This document shows positions 20,606 to 30,960 of a stretch of 64,000 nt of DNA, in pieces. Position numbers and translations under genes: made by a program. The notes below the pieces were generated by a model. It searched no databases. It was not told where the DNA came from and saw nothing but the letters and a program-made list of their open reading frames with translations. The stretch comes from Doryteuthis pealeii (taxonomy: Eukaryota; Mollusca; Cephalopoda; Myopsida; Loliginidae), in NCBI GenBank assembly GCA_023376005.1, contig CM042157.1, positions 53,793,012 to 53,857,011 on the forward strand. Direction: 5' to 3'. Position 1 is the first letter of the stretch; each line of letters begins with the position of its first letter.

Positions 20606-21760
20606 TATGGGTGAAATTTATTATATGCGGACACCTCTTTCGACAGGAATTTGCTTACACATATAGTATTCTATTTTCAAATATTCTAAATATAAGATAA
20701 AATAATGACAGAAAAATATATGTAAACAATACGTCTTCTTCAGAGCAGATTGTTTTGATATTAAAAGAAAGATTGTTAATGAAGGAATAATATTTGAAAT
20801 TTATTTCGTCGTAAAATGAAATCTTTAAAAAAAACGAACAAACTCAAAAGTCTTTCCTAGTTTTAAAAATAATATGGAAATATTTTTAAGTGTTTATGTT
20901 CTGAAAATTTTCAACATAAAAAATTAGATACACTTTGTAATTGCTTGTTGAGTTAAAGTAATGAAAAGGTATTCTTTTAAATCAATTCATTTTATTTTTT
21001 ACCCCTAAAATGTAACAATAAAAAGAAGCAAAGAATAAAATAGGTGTCTTTATTTGTAGGTGGAAAGTTTCGCGTATTAATTCAAATGAAAATTATTCGT
21101 TTATTCTATGAACAGTTTATTTCTCTTTAAAAGAAAAGAAAGGTTTTTGAGTTAAACTGATTAAAAATTAACATTTTTTCTAAGGAATAAGTGTTTATAT
21201 CACAAAAATTTTAAGTCAGTTCTTAATTTAATAGAGTTAGAGTAAAAAATGTATTCGTTTTACAAACAAGTTAAGAATTAAAACTGGAAAAATCCAGTAT
21301 GTGTTTATTCTGTAGTTTATTTCTTGAAAAACAAGTTTTTTTTTTTTTTAGTTACGCTGATTAAAATTAATTATAACGATAAAAGAAGCAAAGATTTCGC
21401 GTATCAAAATGTTCGTTTATTTCATTAATCATTTTGTTTTTTGTTATTTTTTGTTTACTTTTAAAATATTATTTAAAAAAATGTAACCCTAAACACGTGA
21501 GTAGTTTGAAACATTTTATTTTTCAAATGGCTAGATCTTAATTGGCTGTTAAATTACAGTGATAAAATTTTTTCGTTTAATTTATTGTCTATAATATATA
21601 TTTTTTTGGATTTAAAGTGAAGCATGTGTAAAGTTTGAAATAAACAAGGATTTTTTTAAGGAGTCTAAAACTTCCTTTTGAAAGAGTGATCATTCTCTCA
21701 AAATATTGGAAGAAAGAAAATGGAACTTAGTACATAACATCCAGCTCAATTTCTCATTTA
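20606..21760. other. AT-rich sequence with degenerate internal duplication
   Basis: No gene recognised. 21015-21100 (AATAAAAAGAAGCAAAG ... TTTCGCGTATTAA) and 21375-21430 (GATAAAAGAAGCAAAG ... TTTCGCGTATCAA) are diverged copies about 355 bp apart. AGTTAAACTGATTAAAA-type units recur at 21149 and 21345. Confidence 0.5.
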
Positions 21761-21912
21761 TTTCACACTTTACCCATGCTTCACACTAAATCCAAAATAT
21801 ATATATGATAGGCATATATGTAACACATATATACAGATATAATATGTACATGAAATATTAGACTCATCAGATATACCAACAAAGAAGCATATGTTGACAC
21901 CACAACAACAAC

Positions 21913-21914
<2 letters not shown>

Positions 21915-21965
<51 letters not shown>

Positions 21966-21985
21966 TAGAGAGAAAGATAGTATAT
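21915..21985. repeat. (TA)n(GA)n microsatellite
   Basis: About 40 bp of TA followed by GA-rich sequence. Confidence 0.9.
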
Positions 21986-22029
21986 ATACATATGTGTACT
22001 TATATATACATACAGTGTATTCACATTTG

Positions 22030-22690
22030 CTTGTATGTATTGATATACGTATAAATAGATCTCTAGATATAGGTATGTACACTTTTAAAATGCATTTATA
22101 ATAGGTTGTCTGTGTTAGTTTCCTATTTAAGCAAATGCCAATTATGCATTATGGAATTTTTGGTTTGTTTCCTCCTTTAATTTATTCATAATTTTGATTT
22201 TTGTTTTCTGAATTTAGTATGGGGTGGGGATAGAAATGGTGTTACGCTTTCAGAAGAATCCTGCCAAGATGTCCTGATACAGTTATGAAATATCCAGCCA
22301 GACCAAATAATCAATGAGATCTGGTCAAAGTTTGGCCAAAGTTTTCTTGTTTTGCTCAATTATAAAACTATCCGCCAGATGGAAATAGCCGAGGCATCCG
22401 AAGTCTTTTTTTTTCCAGACTAATTTCCATTTAATCTTTTAACACCGAACTCATCAGAAGCGTAGTTAGGGATGTGAGGGTGATTGACCCCCGGGCGACA
22501 CTTTTATAAGGGCAGAACTTTTGGGTCTGCTGTATAGGCTTTAAAGAAAATGAAAGTGCAAGAAACTCTCTATCGTGCAATTAGACTCCTAGATAAATAG
22601 TCCCTTTCAGAGGTAGATAGATCTGAGCCAAGGCCTCCTTAAATACGTAAGCCTTAGCTGAGCCCCGCCACTTAACAAGATTTCAGACCG
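22030..22690. other. no gene identified
   Basis: The stretch 22440-22680 (GAAGCGTAGTTAGGGATGTG, GACCCCCGGGCGACAC) is relatively GC-rich and resembles the edge of a transposable element, but no family could be named. Confidence 0.35.
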
Positions 22691-22715
22691 TATATATATA
22701 TATATATATATATAT

Positions 22716-22961
22716 ATGGTGTTCGGGATCAATTTGACATATTTATATTTGGTAATTTAATTTCGTAGGTTGGAGGTACGATTGACGGCACACTGTGCGT
22801 CATTTGGACCCTTCTTCATCGGTTATTTTGTGTGAAACTTGTTGACAGTAGTGTAATTTCCGTGCCTGTTGAATTTCTTTACAATCCACTAAATTTTGTA
22901 GTTACTAAGCACTTTTTCTTTTTCCTTATGAAACTGTCAAATTTCTCTCGAACACCCTGTA
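22716..22961. mobile_element. MITE-like element, terminus ACAGGGTGTTCG
   Basis: The left end GGTGTTCGGGATCAATTTGACA pairs with the right end TGTCAAATTTCTCTCGAACACC with a few mismatches. TA-rich sequence flanks both ends. About 245 bp, noncoding. The terminus resembles that of the 53567-53708 MITE (CAGGATGTTTC). Confidence 0.7.
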
Positions 22962-23087
22962 TATATATATATATGTATGTATACTTGTTGCCCCCACGTT
23001 TTCGCTGTAGTTGCATTAGTAGTTAATCCTAAATGTTCTCAATATATTTCGTAAAATAGACCGCTTATTCTTGTAGATAAAAGTCTT

Positions 23088-23149
23088 TCTCTCTGCCACG
23101 ATTTTGGTGTTCAAGGAATACCTTGAACACAGAAACCGTGGTAGAGAGA
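23088..23149. repeat. near-perfect hairpin inserted in the left inverted end
   Basis: TCTCTCTGCCACGATTTTGG... pairs with ...GAAACCGTGGTAGAGAGA around an AATAC loop (arms about 29 bp, few mismatches). The corresponding place in the right end lacks it (AAAGTTTTTTAGGCTACAG), so it looks like an insertion. The fold is precursor-miRNA-like in size, but nothing else supports a miRNA. Confidence 0.75.
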
Positions 23150-23490
23150 AATAGGCCACAGTCCCAAGTCGATTTTCGTTCAGTTCTGTCGGATGTAAAA
23201 AAGGTCTAAATAAGTTGTCCTTAATTAGTAAAATAAAATCACCCCAAAAGTTTTCGCGCATAGGTTTTTTGCATCTATAATTAATCAAATAAGTTTTAAA
23301 TGAGTAAAATACGTATAAAACGGAAATAGCTCCGAATTCAAATTAGCCAATGAGATTAGATTTTATCTGGAATGTAACCATCAGCTGATAATATCTGTGT
23401 TTAAGAAATAAAAAAAATAATAAATGTAGAGCGACCCTCAAAACAAAAAAAATCCCTTTACAATTTTTTTTTCTTCAGGAAAAATTTCAA

Positions 23491-23937
23491 AATATCATAA
23501 TTTTCAATTAAAAAAGAACTGGCTTTTTAGAAAAACAGAAACAAAAGTGAATAGTATTTCGTATACATATGACAACAAGTCACACGTCTTAAAAACGTAA
23601 ATGTTTATTGTTTATCTATATCCAAGAATTGCTTACAGTGTAGTCGAAATCAGCACGATGAAAATTTTTTTATATTACATATAATAGTGTGTACGTTCAT
23701 ATGTGTGTAAGCCTTACACACATATGAACATACACACTATTATATGTAATATAAAAAATTTTAAAAACACAATTTCATAGTGTTGATTTCGCCTACGCAA
23801 TCGAAGCACTAGATTATATAAACAATAAATATTTACTTTTTTTAGAAGTTTGACTTGTTGTCACATGTATGCAAAATACTATTATTTTTTATTTGTTCTA
23901 AAAAGCGAGTTCTTTTTTTAATTGAAAATTATGATAT
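23491..23937. mobile_element. 450-bp palindromic (foldback) element
   Basis: Arms of about 220 bp meet at GTGTGTAAGCCTTACACAC near 23714. The outer ends ATATCATAATTTTCAATTAA and its complement match closely; the inner 50 bp are almost perfect, while the middle of the arms has diverged. No coding capacity. Confidence 0.85.
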
Positions 23938-23960
23938 ATATATATATATATATATATATA

Positions 23961-24310
23961 GTCATCCACAGACACATGTTCCGACTTATCAAGTCTCTTC
24001 AGTGTGGCTAGACATTTTGTAAGCTACCTACAACCGGAATTGAAATCCGATCGGTGGAGTGTCAGTCCGGCACCTTAACCATTAGACTGTATTCACTTAC
24101 AGAATGGGAAGGGGGCTTTAACTGTTTTAATACACACATCGCTTTGTGTGTAAAGGCCGTCACAGTGATCCATTTCTTATATAAAAGAGCGTCGCGTTTA
24201 CGTTTGAGTTGGCGGCCGTCAGCGAAATCCCCCCCCCCCAGAGTGCTCAACCCTAGGGGATGGGGAGCATATATAGGGTCATCCACAGACACGTGTTTCG
24301 ACTTATCAAG
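23961..24310 (-). mobile_element. tRNA-headed repeat with hammerhead motif at each end
   Basis: Minus strand: a hammerhead 3' half (GAAACACGUGUCUGUGG) at 24284-24308, about 180 bp of unit sequence with a GC-rich start, a tRNA-like head (A box TCTAATGGTTAAGGTGCC near 24066-24090, B box GGATTTCAATTCC near 24036-24049), then a full hammerhead (23966-24008) 28 nt after the B box and (TA)n. Unit length is about 320 bp, as at 17.1-17.4 kb. Confidence 0.65.
23966..24008 (-). ncRNA. hammerhead ribozyme motif
   Basis: Minus strand, 5' to 3': CCACA, CUGAAGA, stem II GACUU-GAU-AAGUC (5 bp), GGAAC, AUGU, GUC, UGUGG. Stem I is a perfect 5-bp CCACA/UGUGG pairing, and CUGANGA is intact. The GAAA block reads GGAA (A13 changed), so activity is doubtful. 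The separate half copy at 24284-24308 retains GAAAC and GUC. Confidence 0.65.
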
Positions 24311-24574
24311 GTATGTATATATGTATATAATATACATACATATGGACTCTCCTATTGATTTCAACATATGACGATCCATCAACTTACATAGTCTTTTTTT
24401 TTTCATTCTAATTTTTTTTTTAATTTAAATTATTTATTTATATTTAATTTTAATTATATTTATCAGGGAGGAATCTCAGTAATACAGGTATATGATTTTT
24501 ATCATCTAGTCAACAGTTATTCTGCCAATGTTTCTCAGTAATTTTATTCATCAATTCATTGGTAAAAGCATATC

Positions 24575-24850
24575 TTAAATAAAATAAAACAAACACATAT
24601 GTACAAAAAATAATTGTTTATTATTATTTATATGTTCAGATGTTGCTTTTTGGAGATAATTTTTCGCAATTAATGCTTGTGTACCGTCCAAATTCTTCCA
24701 TTTATGGACATATTCTAAAAAGCGAGTCCACGTTTTCTTAGAAAATGATGCAATTTTATACTTTTTTGAAGGTAAAATGCACATAAAACATTTTTTCTTT
24801 TCGTTAAGTACTGTTGCTTCTCTTCGATAGAAATCGCCATTTTTTTACTT
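24575..24850 (-). pseudogene. remnant ORF inside the 2-kb element (CIxPxKK...FSKKTW type)
   Basis: The minus strand starts MAISIEEKQQYLTKRK (about 24840), then after a frameshift reads CILPSKKYKIASFSKKTW and EYVHKWKNLDG (24575-24784). The layout Cys ... K..S.KTW..F.....KW..L resembles a zinc-binding N-terminal domain repeated in invertebrate mobile-element proteins, but I cannot name the family. It lies within the inverted ends, so it may be the element's own gene. Confidence 0.4.
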
Positions 24851-25149
24851 TGTTTATATATCAAATACACGATTCTCATTGGCTAATTTTCATTTCGGAG
24901 CTACTTAGTTTTTATACGTATTTTAATACGAATTAATCCCTTTAAATGGTAATTTGTTCATTATTTTAAAGAATATACCTATTTGCGAAAATTGAGTAAA
25001 AATCTTGTTTGATTTTTTATTAATAATTACATTAAAATTATTTTTCTTAGGTGTATCAGCGACAGTTTTCAAAAACTAAGCCTCTTTTGACGCCTGGGAC
25101 TGTAGCCTAAAAAACTTTTATCTACAACTAATATATATATAAAGCAGCC

Positions 25150-25545
25150 ATTGCTAAAGGCCACAGAATATTTCTTTATGATTTTCAGGTGTAGACATTA
25201 AAGTCTTCTAGTTCTTTTACGTACATCGGTATCTAGATGGTAAAAATATTGCATATTTTTTTTACCCAAGAGCTTTCAACCATTTCGATCAGCGAAAGTG
25301 TTGAAAGCGCTCTGGTAAAAATATGGGACATTTTCTTCATTATCTAGATCCCGAAGTACGAAAAACAACTAGAAGACTTGAACGTCTACACCTAAAAATC
25401 ATAAAGAAATATTCCGTGGTCTTTAACTATCTACATCTGAAAATCATAAAGAAGAAATATTCTGTGGTCTTTAACAATACCTGCTTAAATAATAGCTTGT
25501 TGCCAAAATACACAATTGATATATATATATTTAATATTGGATAAA
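25150..25545 (+). mobile_element. Penelope-like element remnant: inverted repeat plus ORF start
   Basis: Arms 25150-25285 and about 25290-25425 are imperfect reverse complements (shared CACAGAATATTTCTTTATGA and GTCTTCTAGTT). A 45-bp segment ending GGTCTTTAAC is then tandemly repeated (25387-25480). The plus frame 25323-25544 gives TTRRLERLHLKIIKK and FNNTCLNNSLLPKYTI, like the segment KKLEKIGKKLI...FNKTCIKE at 59.2 kb. The inverted terminal copy followed by this motif suggests a Penelope-like element; class assignment is inference. Confidence 0.45.
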
Positions 25546-25725
25546 TAATATATTGCAGTGTTTTAAAAGTATTTTTTTTTATCCTCATCAAGAAATTCAG
25601 GTTATAAAATATTCTAAACGTTCATAGGTTGTAAGGTTAACAATTAAATAATATAGATGTTGTACTTTATTTTTCACAAATTAAAGATAACAGAAGAAAC
25701 ATTTTCTAAGAGTGGTGAGTCCATA

Positions 25726-25726
<1 letters not shown>

Positions 25727-25757
<31 letters not shown>
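25727..25757. repeat. (TA)n microsatellite
   Basis: About 30 bp of TA. Confidence 0.9.
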
Positions 25758-25758
<1 letters not shown>

Positions 25759-25929
25759 CACCGATACTGAGCAGACTTAATTCATAGATATAGCAAACTA
25801 CATCATTATAGTGACATGGTTATTGCCACTTGACAGAAGAAGGACATTTCTACAAAACTTACAGTGCTCAAATGTAAACACGCTAATGGCTCAAAAGTAC
25901 AGCTTTCTTTATACAAGTTATGTCACATA

Positions 25930-27125
25930 TGACACGTGAGATCCCTGGCTTCCGTTGGAGCATACACGTTTTCCCCTGGTTTGCTTCACGCGGGATTGAT
26001 AGCACTATGGACCACATATGACTGAGAAGTCCAGCCTTCGGCAGGCAACCTCTGCTACAGAGATGACATACATGGTCATGGGTGAAATAGGTCTAGGACG
26101 TCCGACATGTGCCAATTCCGCAAAACCTGCTTCAAGATGGAGTGATTGAACGGCATGCCTTGCGTCTCCAACAGTCACCATAGACATGTCTCCTCCAAAC
26201 CGATCGATTTATAGCCATCTTCTCCCAGTACCCAACATTTATAACAAGAGTCTTAAAGTTGTTTTTGAGGACATCCTTAAAACTTTTCTTGGGTGTGTGA
26301 TTCGTGTGTTTTCCCATACTGTAGTTCCCCATAAAACAGTCGCTTTGGATGTCTGGCGACTTTCATTCTAGCAAAATGATGTACTATCTGACTATGCATG
26401 TCGCGCATTTCTATGCTGGAAACATTGGCCGACTGCATGATAATGGCGCCTGGCGTGAGAGACTACCACTCAACGTCTATGATCTTTCTAAGACGTGTCC
26501 GATGGCATTTCTGTATGACGATACATAGTCCTTGTCTCCGAAGAATACAAGAGTATAGTCAAAACACGATTCGTACACAGCTTGGTTCTGATGGTAATAG
26601 CTCTGTCCGACCACACGTTTTTTGAGCCCGCCAAAAGCCCTACTGACCCTTCCAATCCTTAGAGATATTTCGGAATCAAGGTGTCCATTTCTGGAGAGGG
26701 CGCTGCCAGGATGAACTTGAAATCTGATCCTCTTGACGATGGGTTCTGCACCATCAGCGGAGAGGAGCTCTCGGGCGGGGATCTTGAAGGTCTTCGACTA
26801 TGCATAAAAAAGAGCGAGTTTGAAGACCCTGTCAGTGGTTCAGGATCGTATGAAGAAACCAGCATCACAATTTCCAGAAAGCATAGGAGAGAGTTACCGC
26901 AATGTATTTAGAGAACAGTGTTGGTGCAGGGATGTCACCCTGTTGAATTCCGTTGTCGATGGCAATTGGTTCCGAGAGTGATCTTTGAAATGGAAGCGTG
27001 CTTTCGTGTCCTGACGAAATTGTTTAAAAATGGTGATGAATCCTGGTGGGAATTGTTCATAGAACGGATCTATTTATTATCAAAAGGTTTTGCCAGATCC
27101 ACAAAGACCTGATAAGAGTACTATA
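25930..27125 (-). pseudogene. LINE family C, RT thumb to C-terminal zinc finger
   Basis: Minus-strand landmarks in order from high to low coordinates: FITIFKQF, a degenerate NGIQQGD (the KQGC block), a DSEISLRIGRVSRAFGGLKKR block (about 26660), TKLCTN followed by a degraded TLLYSSETRTMYRH (about 26550) and, near 26010-26060, HVCHLCSRGCLPKAGLLSHM, a C2H2-like finger as at the end of these ORFs. Numerous frameshifts and stops. The RT catalytic YADD block cannot be read. Base composition is nearer 47% GC than its surroundings, suggesting a younger insertion. Confidence 0.75.
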
Positions 27126-27176
27126 CGCTGTTCTATGCACTTGCACTTCTCAAGATCATATCCATATTATATCAAA

Positions 27177-27207
27177 CGTATATATATATATATATATATA
27201 TATATAC
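27177..27207. repeat. (TA)n microsatellite
   Basis: About 28 bp of TA at the edge of the LINE family C fragment. Confidence 0.9.
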
Positions 27208-27209
27208 TA

Positions 27210-27840
27210 GGCAAAGAAATGCACCCTCCGGGCACAAGTATTTAAGTTTTAATATAATTGAATATTATATTGAATTTGAAAAACTAATTAAATTAAATAC
27301 GAATACAAAAATGATTACACTTTTAAAAAACTTTATTCTAATTTATTTCAATATAAAATTATGCATAGAATTGCTTTTGATACCTTTGAGAATAAAACAA
27401 TAATATCAGAAATCAATAACAAGTAATTATTTATTAAAAACGGTTTTATCAAAACCGGTATGCAAATTATTCACACAATATACTATGTAAACATTTTTCT
27501 TAATGATATATAACACCTATCACAAGATATTAAACGCATTAATAATATAACTGTTTGGAGGTAAATCTATAGATTAATAGAGACGTTGTAAATAAATGAT
27601 GTTAATTAAAACTAAATAATGATTATATCATAACCATTGAGAATATAACATGAATAACTAAGAAAATTTGACGTTGGTGGTGAGGTAGTTTTGGTTACAG
27701 ACAGACACACACAATCTCAATAATAATGATAATAATAATAATATAGAGAAAGTTTATTGATAGCTAAGTTACACCCTTGCATAAACTGTAGGTTAGAATT
27801 AAACACTGAATATATAATTAGTTAACATACACCTTCTATA
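27210..27840. other. no gene seen
   Basis: Very AT-rich, with one short (AAT)n run at about 27721-27742. Confidence 0.5.
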
Positions 27841-27841
27841 A

Positions 27842-27892
<51 letters not shown>

Positions 27893-27910
27893 ATATATAT
27901 AATATATAAA
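27842..27910. repeat. (CA)n(TA)n microsatellite
   Basis: About 36 bp of AC then TA. Just right of it CTCTTCAGCGTGGC (27950) is a lone CTGAAGAG core on the minus strand. Confidence 0.9.
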
Positions 27911-28129
27911 TAAAAGGATTGAAATTGATTGAACAACGGATATCTCTTCAGCGTGGCATTATAACAACCCACGAGACTCGTGTTTATAACGTTCAAAACA
28001 AAAAACACACAAGACCGCGTCCATTTCAAAAACAGTTTCTTTGAAATTGATTAGACTCTGGACATTATTTTATTTTATTTATACGCATTGTAATTGCCTT
28101 CTTAATATAACTAAATAATAATGATATAT

Positions 28130-28270
28130 GTATATATGGCATTAAATAATCCCCAAGGGTTTATATGATATTAAACATCAACACACACACACACTAAGAA
28201 GGGAACCTTTTCTTTTCAGCATAATCCAAGGATTATTCCATGTCTAAAAGAGAAAATCAAATTATAGATA
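28130..28270. mobile_element. two SINE tails head to head
   Basis: 28139-28190 carries the common tail in plus orientation (GGCATTAAATAATCCCCAAGG). 28210-28260 carries it in minus orientation (AGCATAATCCAAGGATTATTCC). Confidence 0.55.
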
Positions 28271-28740
28271 TCTATCTTCCAGATTTTGGATTAACTTCTA
28301 TGCATTTCCTTAGAAATCAATTGAAATAAATGAAACAAAAACATTTTCTTTCAAAAATATCTTAGTACAGTGAGCTCCAAGAAAAGTACAAATGTTCTTT
28401 GAAACTTTGCATGTTTTTAAATATAAGAATAGCAATGAATCAAGGGATGAAGTCTGCTAAGATTCTCCAAGAGATTTGAATTCCGGAAAATTCTGATTCT
28501 TTTAGCAATGATAATTCTTAAGCCAAAGAATTTTAATGATATTGATTGATTATTTCCTGAATAATTCAAATTTTATGAAAACACCACTAGACTCATGATA
28601 TCAAACTTCTTTCTTTTTTCTAAAACTTTTTTCTTACTTTTTTTGTATATAGATGAATATTTTGCTAAGATAAGAACCAGAATTTATTAAATGAAGACCA
28701 ATTTTTATTTGACAAAACAGAAATCCATGGTAAGTTCATA
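28271..28740. other. no gene seen
   Basis: AT-rich sequence without recognisable content. Confidence 0.45.
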
Positions 28741-28742
28741 AA

Positions 28743-29180
28743 TATGTATTTACCCAACCCCTCTGTATGGGCAGGATGGGGGATACTTGATGGGATAGGA
28801 ATACTTCAAACCATAAAATTACAGTATTAGATTGAAATTCTTGAAACCTTATAACTGTCTACAAATTATTTGTATTAGATACACATAAGTGAAACATATA
28901 ACTGTATGTATGCAAATTATTTGTATTAGATAGGCATACTTGATATAATCTAATTATCCAAACACTTTATTATAGACAAAGTACAATTTATAAAAATTCA
29001 AGGGAAGATTGAAAATCAGGTTATGATTGTAATCAAACATTTACAGATTATTATTAGTTACTGGAAACCATATAATTGCTTGCAAATTATTAGCATTAGA
29101 TAGGAATACTTGAAACAATATAGCTCTACAAACAAATATTATTAAATGGAAATAGTTACTTTAAACCATACAATTGTATA
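28743..29180 (+). mobile_element. S1 scrap and S6 AT-rich repeats, host of the Tc1 insertion
   Basis: A short S1 end (TGTATTTACCCAACCCCTCTG) is followed by several copies of the S6 unit (ATTAGATAGGAATACTTGAAACCATATAA). The repeat is interrupted at 29183 by the Tc1-like element and resumes at 30742. Confidence 0.7.
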
Positions 29181-29182
29181 TA

Positions 29183-30741
29183 CAATGGTGGGGGGGACAA
29201 ATATTTGTACACATACAGATTCTTCATTTATTGTATTTCCAATTAATGAATAAACATACTTTTCATATAATTAGTTGTACACAAATGTATACATACTAAA
29301 TATGTATAGAAAAGAGAAAAAAATTGATTTAATAGAAATAAATCCCATTTATCCATTTTAATGGATGAAAAAATGTATCTGTACAATACAAAAAAAGAAA
29401 ACATAATCTTCATTTAATACTTTCTAGAATAGCCATTATTCTCTTCTACAACAACCAACCTCTTCTTCTCAATTAATGATTTGCAAATTTTAGTTGGTAT
29501 TTTGTTCATTTCTTCTTTGCATATAGTCTTCAGATCCAGGATGTTTGTTGGAGCTCTCAATTGGATTAGAATTATCAAATAACATCACAGATTCTCGATT
29601 GGGTTTAAATCTGAGGATTGACTTGGCCATTTCAGGATGTTTAAATTATTTTCAGCAAGCCATTTCTTTGTAGATTTTGCAGTGTTCTTAGGATCATTAT
29701 CTTGTTGGAAGATCTAATCAAGATAAAGTTCAAGATTTTCAACCAAAATCATTAAATTTGCTTCCAAAATATTTTGATAGTCTGTGGCATTCATTCTACA
29801 TCTATTACTAATATGTTGCCAGTACCTTTTGCAGAAAAATATCTTCAAACCATAATGATGCCACCTCAAAATTTCACTGTTGGAAATGTGTTCGTTGGTT
29901 TAAAGGTATCATCATCTTTCCTCCATACATGATTTCTAGAATTACATCCAGACAACTCAATTTTGGTTTCATCTATCCATTATACTCTTTGCCAATATGA
30001 TTTTTCTTATCCTTATTTTCACAAATTAATTTCATGCTGGCATCTCTGTGTCTTTTCAACAGCTGTGGCATTTTCTGATGGGAGCGTGACTTTAGATTGT
30101 TCCTATGAATTCCATTGCTTATTGTTCATTTAGTGACACGAATTCCTGATGAAAGCAAATAATCGTGCAACTGATATCCTCAAAGATCTTGAAGAAATCT
30201 TCCATGGAGCACTTGTTCTTCTTTGGTTTTCAACAGTTTTAAATATTTAGATTTTCTGGGATTTTCCTGTAATTTTTACCTTCCTTCCAGAACTTAACAG
30301 TTCTTTTTACAAATTTATCAATTTTTTACTTCTTGCACAAATATCAATTACAGAATGTTCTGTTTGCATTTTTGGGGCTAAAAGTAACTATTGATTACAT
30401 TATTGGAATATTCTACATTATTCCACTTGAATAATTTACATTATTAAAGTAAATTAAAAGTTTTAAAATCTGAAATTTGTATTGTACAAATAATTTTTTC
30501 ATCTGTTAAAATGGATAACTGGAATTAGTTTCTATTAAATTATTTTTTTCTGTCTTCTACACATATTTAGTTATTATGCATCTGTGTACATTTAATTATA
30601 TGAAAAGTATGTTTATTCATTAGTTGGAAATACAATAAATTAAAAGTTTGTATGAGTACAAATATTTGTTTTCCCCCACTATATATACAATTGTATGGTT
30701 TAAAGTACCTATTCCCATTTAATATTTATTTCCCCCTACTG
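29183..30741 (-). mobile_element. Tc1/mariner-superfamily transposon, full length but dead
   Basis: Long inverted ends of about 200 bp (left from 29183, right to 30741; shared blocks ACAAATATTTGTAC, TTATTGTATTTCCAA and GAATAAACATACTTTTCAT). The termini read CAATGGTGGGGG and, inverted, CAGTAGGGGG, each next to a TA. The transposase remnant lies on the minus strand: DETKIELSGCNSRNHVW (near 29950), [17 protein letters not shown] (near 29690) and [14 protein letters not shown] (near 29600), giving a D-34-E spacing. Stops (for example just before QQDNDPK) and frameshifts inactivate it. It sits inside an S6 repeat whose two halves join cleanly when it is removed. Confidence 0.9.
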
Positions 30742-30960
30742 TAAATTATTAGTATTAGATAGGAATACTTGAGACCATAAAAATGTGTGCAAACAAAGGA
30801 TTATAGACCAAAAATATTTTTTCATTAAAAAAAATGCAATGGAACATTGAAAATATAATTATTATAGACATTTAGAAATGAATCAAATTTTAGCATTAAA
30901 TAACCCATTAGGAGTTGATATGCTGTTAAATGAATTATAGAAGTGAACAAATAAGTCCAT
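30742..30960 (+). mobile_element. continuation of S6 repeat with common tail
   Basis: Resumes AAATTATTAGTATTAGATAGG and ends in AGCATTAAATAACCCATTAGG at about 30893-30945. Confidence 0.7.

Larger units (their letters stand above)
23070..25130. mobile_element. composite 2-kb element with long imperfect inverted ends
   Basis: Blocks in the left end recur inverted and in matching order at the right end: GTAGATAAAAGT (23075; inverted near 25115), CACAGTCCCA (23157; near 25090), ATACGTATAAAA with AGCTCCGAA (23309-23335; near 24895-24920) and TTAGCCAATGAGA (23342; near 24875). Inside lie a palindromic element, a ribozyme-type SINE and a remnant ORF. I cannot name the superfamily. Nested insertions explain its size. 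Confidence 0.65.

Noticed and set aside
27940..27975. fourth hammerhead (CTGAAGAGATATCC on the minus strand)
   Set aside because: No GAAA block or matching stem I follows the core, so only the seven-base motif remains.
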